From Actinomycetes bacterium (GTDB taxonomy: Bacteria > Actinomycetota > Actinomycetes > Streptosporangiales > Streptosporangiaceae), in NCBI GenBank assembly GCA_025964635.1, contig JAOPYP010000566.1, positions 1 to 17,470 on the forward strand: 17,470 nt of DNA. The letters are read 5' to 3'. The position numbers and the translations under genes were made by a program. Positions 16,401-17,470 of this stretch are shown here, piece after piece; the stretch's first letter is position 1; every line of letters starts with the position of its first letter. Below the pieces are notes generated by a model, which worked only from the letters and a program-made list of their open reading frames with translations, was not told the DNA's origin and did not search any database.

Positions 16401-16707
16401 CGGCCTGGCGCGGCACGTGGAATCCCTGCATGGTCTTGAAGCGGGGGAAGACGTCCTTGAACACCCGGGCCTCGATGTGATGCACCCCGGGCATGCCGTT
16501 GGTGGTCGGCGGGCCCTCGTAGAAGGTCCACAATGGCCGGCCCTCGGTGGCCTTCAGCGAACGCTCGAAGAACTGGCCGTCCTGCCAGCGGGCCAGGACG
16601 TCGTGCTCCATGGCGGGCAGGTCGATGGCCGGAGGCAGGTCAGGGAAGTAGCGCTGGCCGCCTGCCTGCGTGGTCTGGCCTGCGTGCGCGTCGTCTGTGG
16701 GCGCCAT
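13462..16707 (-). CDS. ileS: Isoleucyl-tRNA synthetase, type 2 (IleS2-like)
   Basis: This class Ia synthetase charges tRNA-Ile in the cytoplasm. The 1081-residue product has the HIGH-equivalent PGVHHIEARV (HHIE 76-79), zinc-type CxxC pairs (CPRC, CWRC, CPEC), the editing-domain segments WTTTPWTLVSN and TEDGTGLVHLAPAFG, AWYDSGSMPF, and the KMSKS-loop KMSKHLGN (from 620). HHIE, WTLVSN and KMSKH fit the type 2, eukaryote-like group, known for intrinsically low mupirocin sensitivity. Sensitivity here is not shown by the sequence. The frame is open to an ATG at 16860 inside the T-box leader. The ATG at 16707 is chosen because AGGAGG lies 10 bases upstream and the T-box ends just before it. Confidence 0.97.
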   Translation of the reverse strand: MAPTDDAHAGQTTQAGGQRYFPDLPPAIDLPAMEHDVLARWQDGQFFERSLKATEGRPLWTFYEGPPTTNGMPGVHHIEARVFKDVFPRFKTMQGFHVPRQAGWDCHGLPVEVAVERELGLSGKKAIESYGIAEFNARCRESAQRHVDAFEELTVRLGYWVDLQHAYRTMDTSYIESVWWSLKEIFGKGLLVKDFRISPYCPRCETPLSDHEMGQPDVYRLVTEPAVTVRFPLASLPDGANPLLTGAHLLVWTTTPWTLVSNTAVAVHPGESYAIARKPGDGDTVVVAEKLAARVLGDGWHVVATVPGAALVGATYRPPFDLVEIPGAHRVVPGGFVTTEDGTGLVHLAPAFGADDMETGRAHGLPVVKPVRQDGRFEEWVPLVGGMFFKDADEPLVRDLAERGLLFRVEQYEHSYPHCWRCHTPLLYYALPSWYIRTTQVKDLMLAENERTNWQPPTIKHGRYGEWLRNNVDWALSRTRYWGTPLPIWECGEQHLTCAGSLAELSELAGRDLSGLDPHRPYVDEVTLSCPECGGEARRVPEVIDAWYDSGSMPFARLGAPGQNAEEFRRAYPAQFICEAIDQNRGWFYSLMAVGCLVFGRNAYENVVCLGLVVDEHGRKMSKHLGNVLEPLPLMEAHGADAIRWFFAASGSPWSTRRIGDAALGEIVRKVLLTYWNTVSFLVLYANAAAAQDQAWGPAQAAGAPPAAARPLLDRWLLSELHATTQEVTANLEGFDTAAAGRRLASFIDDLSNWYVRRSRRRFWEGPATADGSSAFGTLYECLHVLTRLMAPLTPFLADHVWAVLRGPDDPESVHLASWPAVDEALIDAQLSGQMAQTRRLVELGRSARAAASVPVRQPLPRAVVSAAGFAELAADLRSEVIHELNVRALEPMAAVGEDLVDHVVKPNFRTLGRRFGKGTKPVAAAIIAAEPAVLAAELRSAGKVSVEVDGTPVALGPDDVIVTQTPRTGWTVASEGGETVGIEVFITPELRREGLAREVIRLIQDARKSDGLHVSDRITVSWEATDPDLSAALTEHGQLIASEVLADRFGPATPADTDPARGAHQHAEPDLGLTFWLARA

Positions 16708-17000
16708 GACTGGTGGTCCTCCTGCGGGGCGCTCGCGGGCTGGCCGTCGGCCCGGTCGCGCGGCTTCGCTGGAGGGACGAGGCGCGCCGGCGGCGGCCCC
16801 GCGGTACCACCCTCCTTGGCCGCGGCACCCCATCCGGGGAACGCGACCCACTCCATTCATGCCTGGCGGCCGGTTCTACTGGGCTCACGGGCCACGGCGC
16901 CTGCTCACGGCAACCACATGGCCTGCTGCTGTTCTTCCGGCGGCTCTGGGGTGATCTGGTCCGCTGGCCTGCCCCCGGGCTCGCACCATCCCCGGGTCGC
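16708..17000 (-). promoter_or_regulatory. Ile-specific T-box leader of ileS, translational type
   Basis: The leader RNA senses uncharged tRNA-Ile. The T-box GGTGGTACCGCGG occupies 16811 down to 16799; its UGGU can pair with an ACCA tRNA end. A Stem I hairpin is closed by two CCCGGG arms (16991-16996 and 16974-16979), with a loop containing GGUGCGA (16987-16981), matching the T-box GNUGNRA loop consensus. The codon AUC follows at 16955-16953 as the likely specifier. GGAGGG (16815-16810) can pair with CCCTCC (16776-16771) as the antisequestrator. The same CCCTCC can pair with the Shine-Dalgarno AGGAGG at 16723-16718. No terminator with a T-tract is seen, so control is probably of translation, as reported for actinobacterial ileS T-boxes. 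The 5' end is uncertain, and a promoter near 17030-17060 cannot be placed with confidence. Confidence 0.9.
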
Positions 17001-17094
17001 TCCTGGCTGCCTGCTGCGGCAGCTGTCCCCATTAACGCCTTGCCGACACCTTCAACGATAGCGGATGCCCTGCCCAGCAGCCGACGCCATTTCA

Positions 17095-17422
17095 GGTGGC
17101 GCGTGACCGGGCGGTCCGCCGCGGTCCAGGCGGGCTGCCCAGCGGCGCCCGGGTGCTGGTTCGGGAACTCCCCGGCGGCCCGCAGCTCGTCGTCGTCCTC
17201 GATCTCCAGGGCCTCCCCGGTGTCCCGGTCCAGCAGGGCGACCAGGTTCTCAACCGGCCCGCGTAAGGCTTGCTGCCGGGTCCGTCGGGCAAGTAGGCCA
17301 CCCCGCGCGCCCGGCGCTCCCCGGCGAGGCGAGTCGGCGGTGGCCTGGGCCATCAGGGTCTCCATCCGGGGGAGACGGGGTTTCTGCTCCCCGGTATTAG
17401 GGGACATTTCCCCCGCGGCCAT
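17095..17422 (-). pseudogene. Possible degenerate or frameshifted small gene upstream of the ileS T-box
   Basis: I do not recognise this. Reading on the minus strand, codons with G/C third positions run in one frame near 17365-17340 (METLMAQATADS). They then run in a second frame at about 17335-17265 (RLAGERRARGVAYLPDGPG, then SKPYAG). They return to the first frame at about 17257-17095 (VENLVALLDRDTGEALEIED, then DDELRAAGEFPNQ). The joined product looks like a real acidic protein, but no single frame holds it. Third-position bias falls away at about 17095, where the second frame has a TGA (17094-17092). The first frame stays open through the T-box to 16640, which is unlikely to be genuine. 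Two frame changes could reflect decay or base-call errors. The 48 bases beyond 17422 show nothing. Confidence 0.35.
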
Positions 17423-17470
17423 GCTTGGCCGCCACAGCCCGGGACCCAGGGCCGCGGCGTCACGCGGCCC

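Noticed and set aside
16708..16860. N-terminal extension of IleS from the ATG at 16860
   Set aside because: The extension would translate the T-box and antisequestrator, is Arg/Gly/Pro-rich, and is bypassed by a strong AGGAGG before 16707.
17029..17060. Promoter for the ileS leader (TATCGT at 17060-17055, or TTGAAG at 17055-17050 with TAATGG at 17034-17029)
   Set aside because: The first lacks a -35 box and the second has a 15-base spacer. Neither is convincing enough to annotate.
13507..17061. A very long open + strand frame (1184 codons) opposite ileS
   Set aside because: It mirrors ileS codons, as expected in GC-rich sequence. The product is Arg/Gly/Pro/His-rich low complexity, while the minus strand carries all synthetase motifs.
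1..17470. CRISPR arrays, insertion sequences, tRNA or rRNA genes
   Set aside because: No regular repeat-spacer pattern, transposase motif or cloverleaf sequence was seen on either strand by eye.

Overview
The window is very GC-rich, uses GTG starts often, and carries a compact division and cell wall (dcw) cluster in the order murE(end)-murF-mraY-ftsW-murG-murC-ftsQ-ftsZ-ylmE-sepF-ylmG-divIVA. This is followed by a convergent, T-box-controlled type 2 isoleucyl-tRNA synthetase gene. That combination (murC between murG and ftsQ, SepF/YlmG/DivIVA downstream of ftsZ, translational ileS T-box) points to an actinobacterium. The protein sequences look closest to Streptomyces/Streptosporangiales-type actinomycetes, but genus cannot be fixed from the sequence alone.

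Region 1 (1-7442, + strand) holds the peptidoglycan precursor genes and two septal membrane proteins. MurE and MurF would build the UDP-MurNAc-pentapeptide and MraY makes lipid I. MurG makes lipid II and FtsW polymerises it at the septum. MurC adds the first stem residue and FtsQ is the divisome scaffold. Several junctions are GTGA or ATGA stop/start overlaps, so much of this block is translationally coupled. The murD gene that normally sits between mraY and ftsW is absent. In its place is a 120-bp gap holding a diverged, in-frame second copy of the 3' end of mraY.

Region 2 (7443-7758) is the ftsQ-ftsZ intergenic region, the most AT-rich stretch of the + strand block. It has a plausible promoter and a 33-bp dyad, so ftsZ probably has its own transcriptional control. 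Region 3 (7759-11762) is ftsZ-ylmE-sepF-ylmG-divIVA, encoding the Z ring, its membrane anchor SepF and the polar growth determinant DivIVA. The usual ylmD/yfiH gene between ftsZ and ylmE is missing.

Region 4 (11850-13406) is a 518-residue protein of no known function: two membrane helices, a roughly 400-residue disordered Pro/Ala/Glu-rich segment, and a conserved-looking C-terminal His/Cys motif. A strong GC hairpin at 13416-13452 separates it from the convergent ileS.

Region 5 (13462-17470, - strand) is ileS with an Ile-specific (AUC) T-box leader. In the leader, a CCCTCC segment can pair either with the antisequestrator or with the ileS Shine-Dalgarno, implying translational control by uncharged tRNA-Ile. 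Upstream of the leader, 17095-17422 shows codon-position bias that switches frame, suggesting a degenerate or frameshifted small gene. Nothing recognisable lies in 17423-17470.
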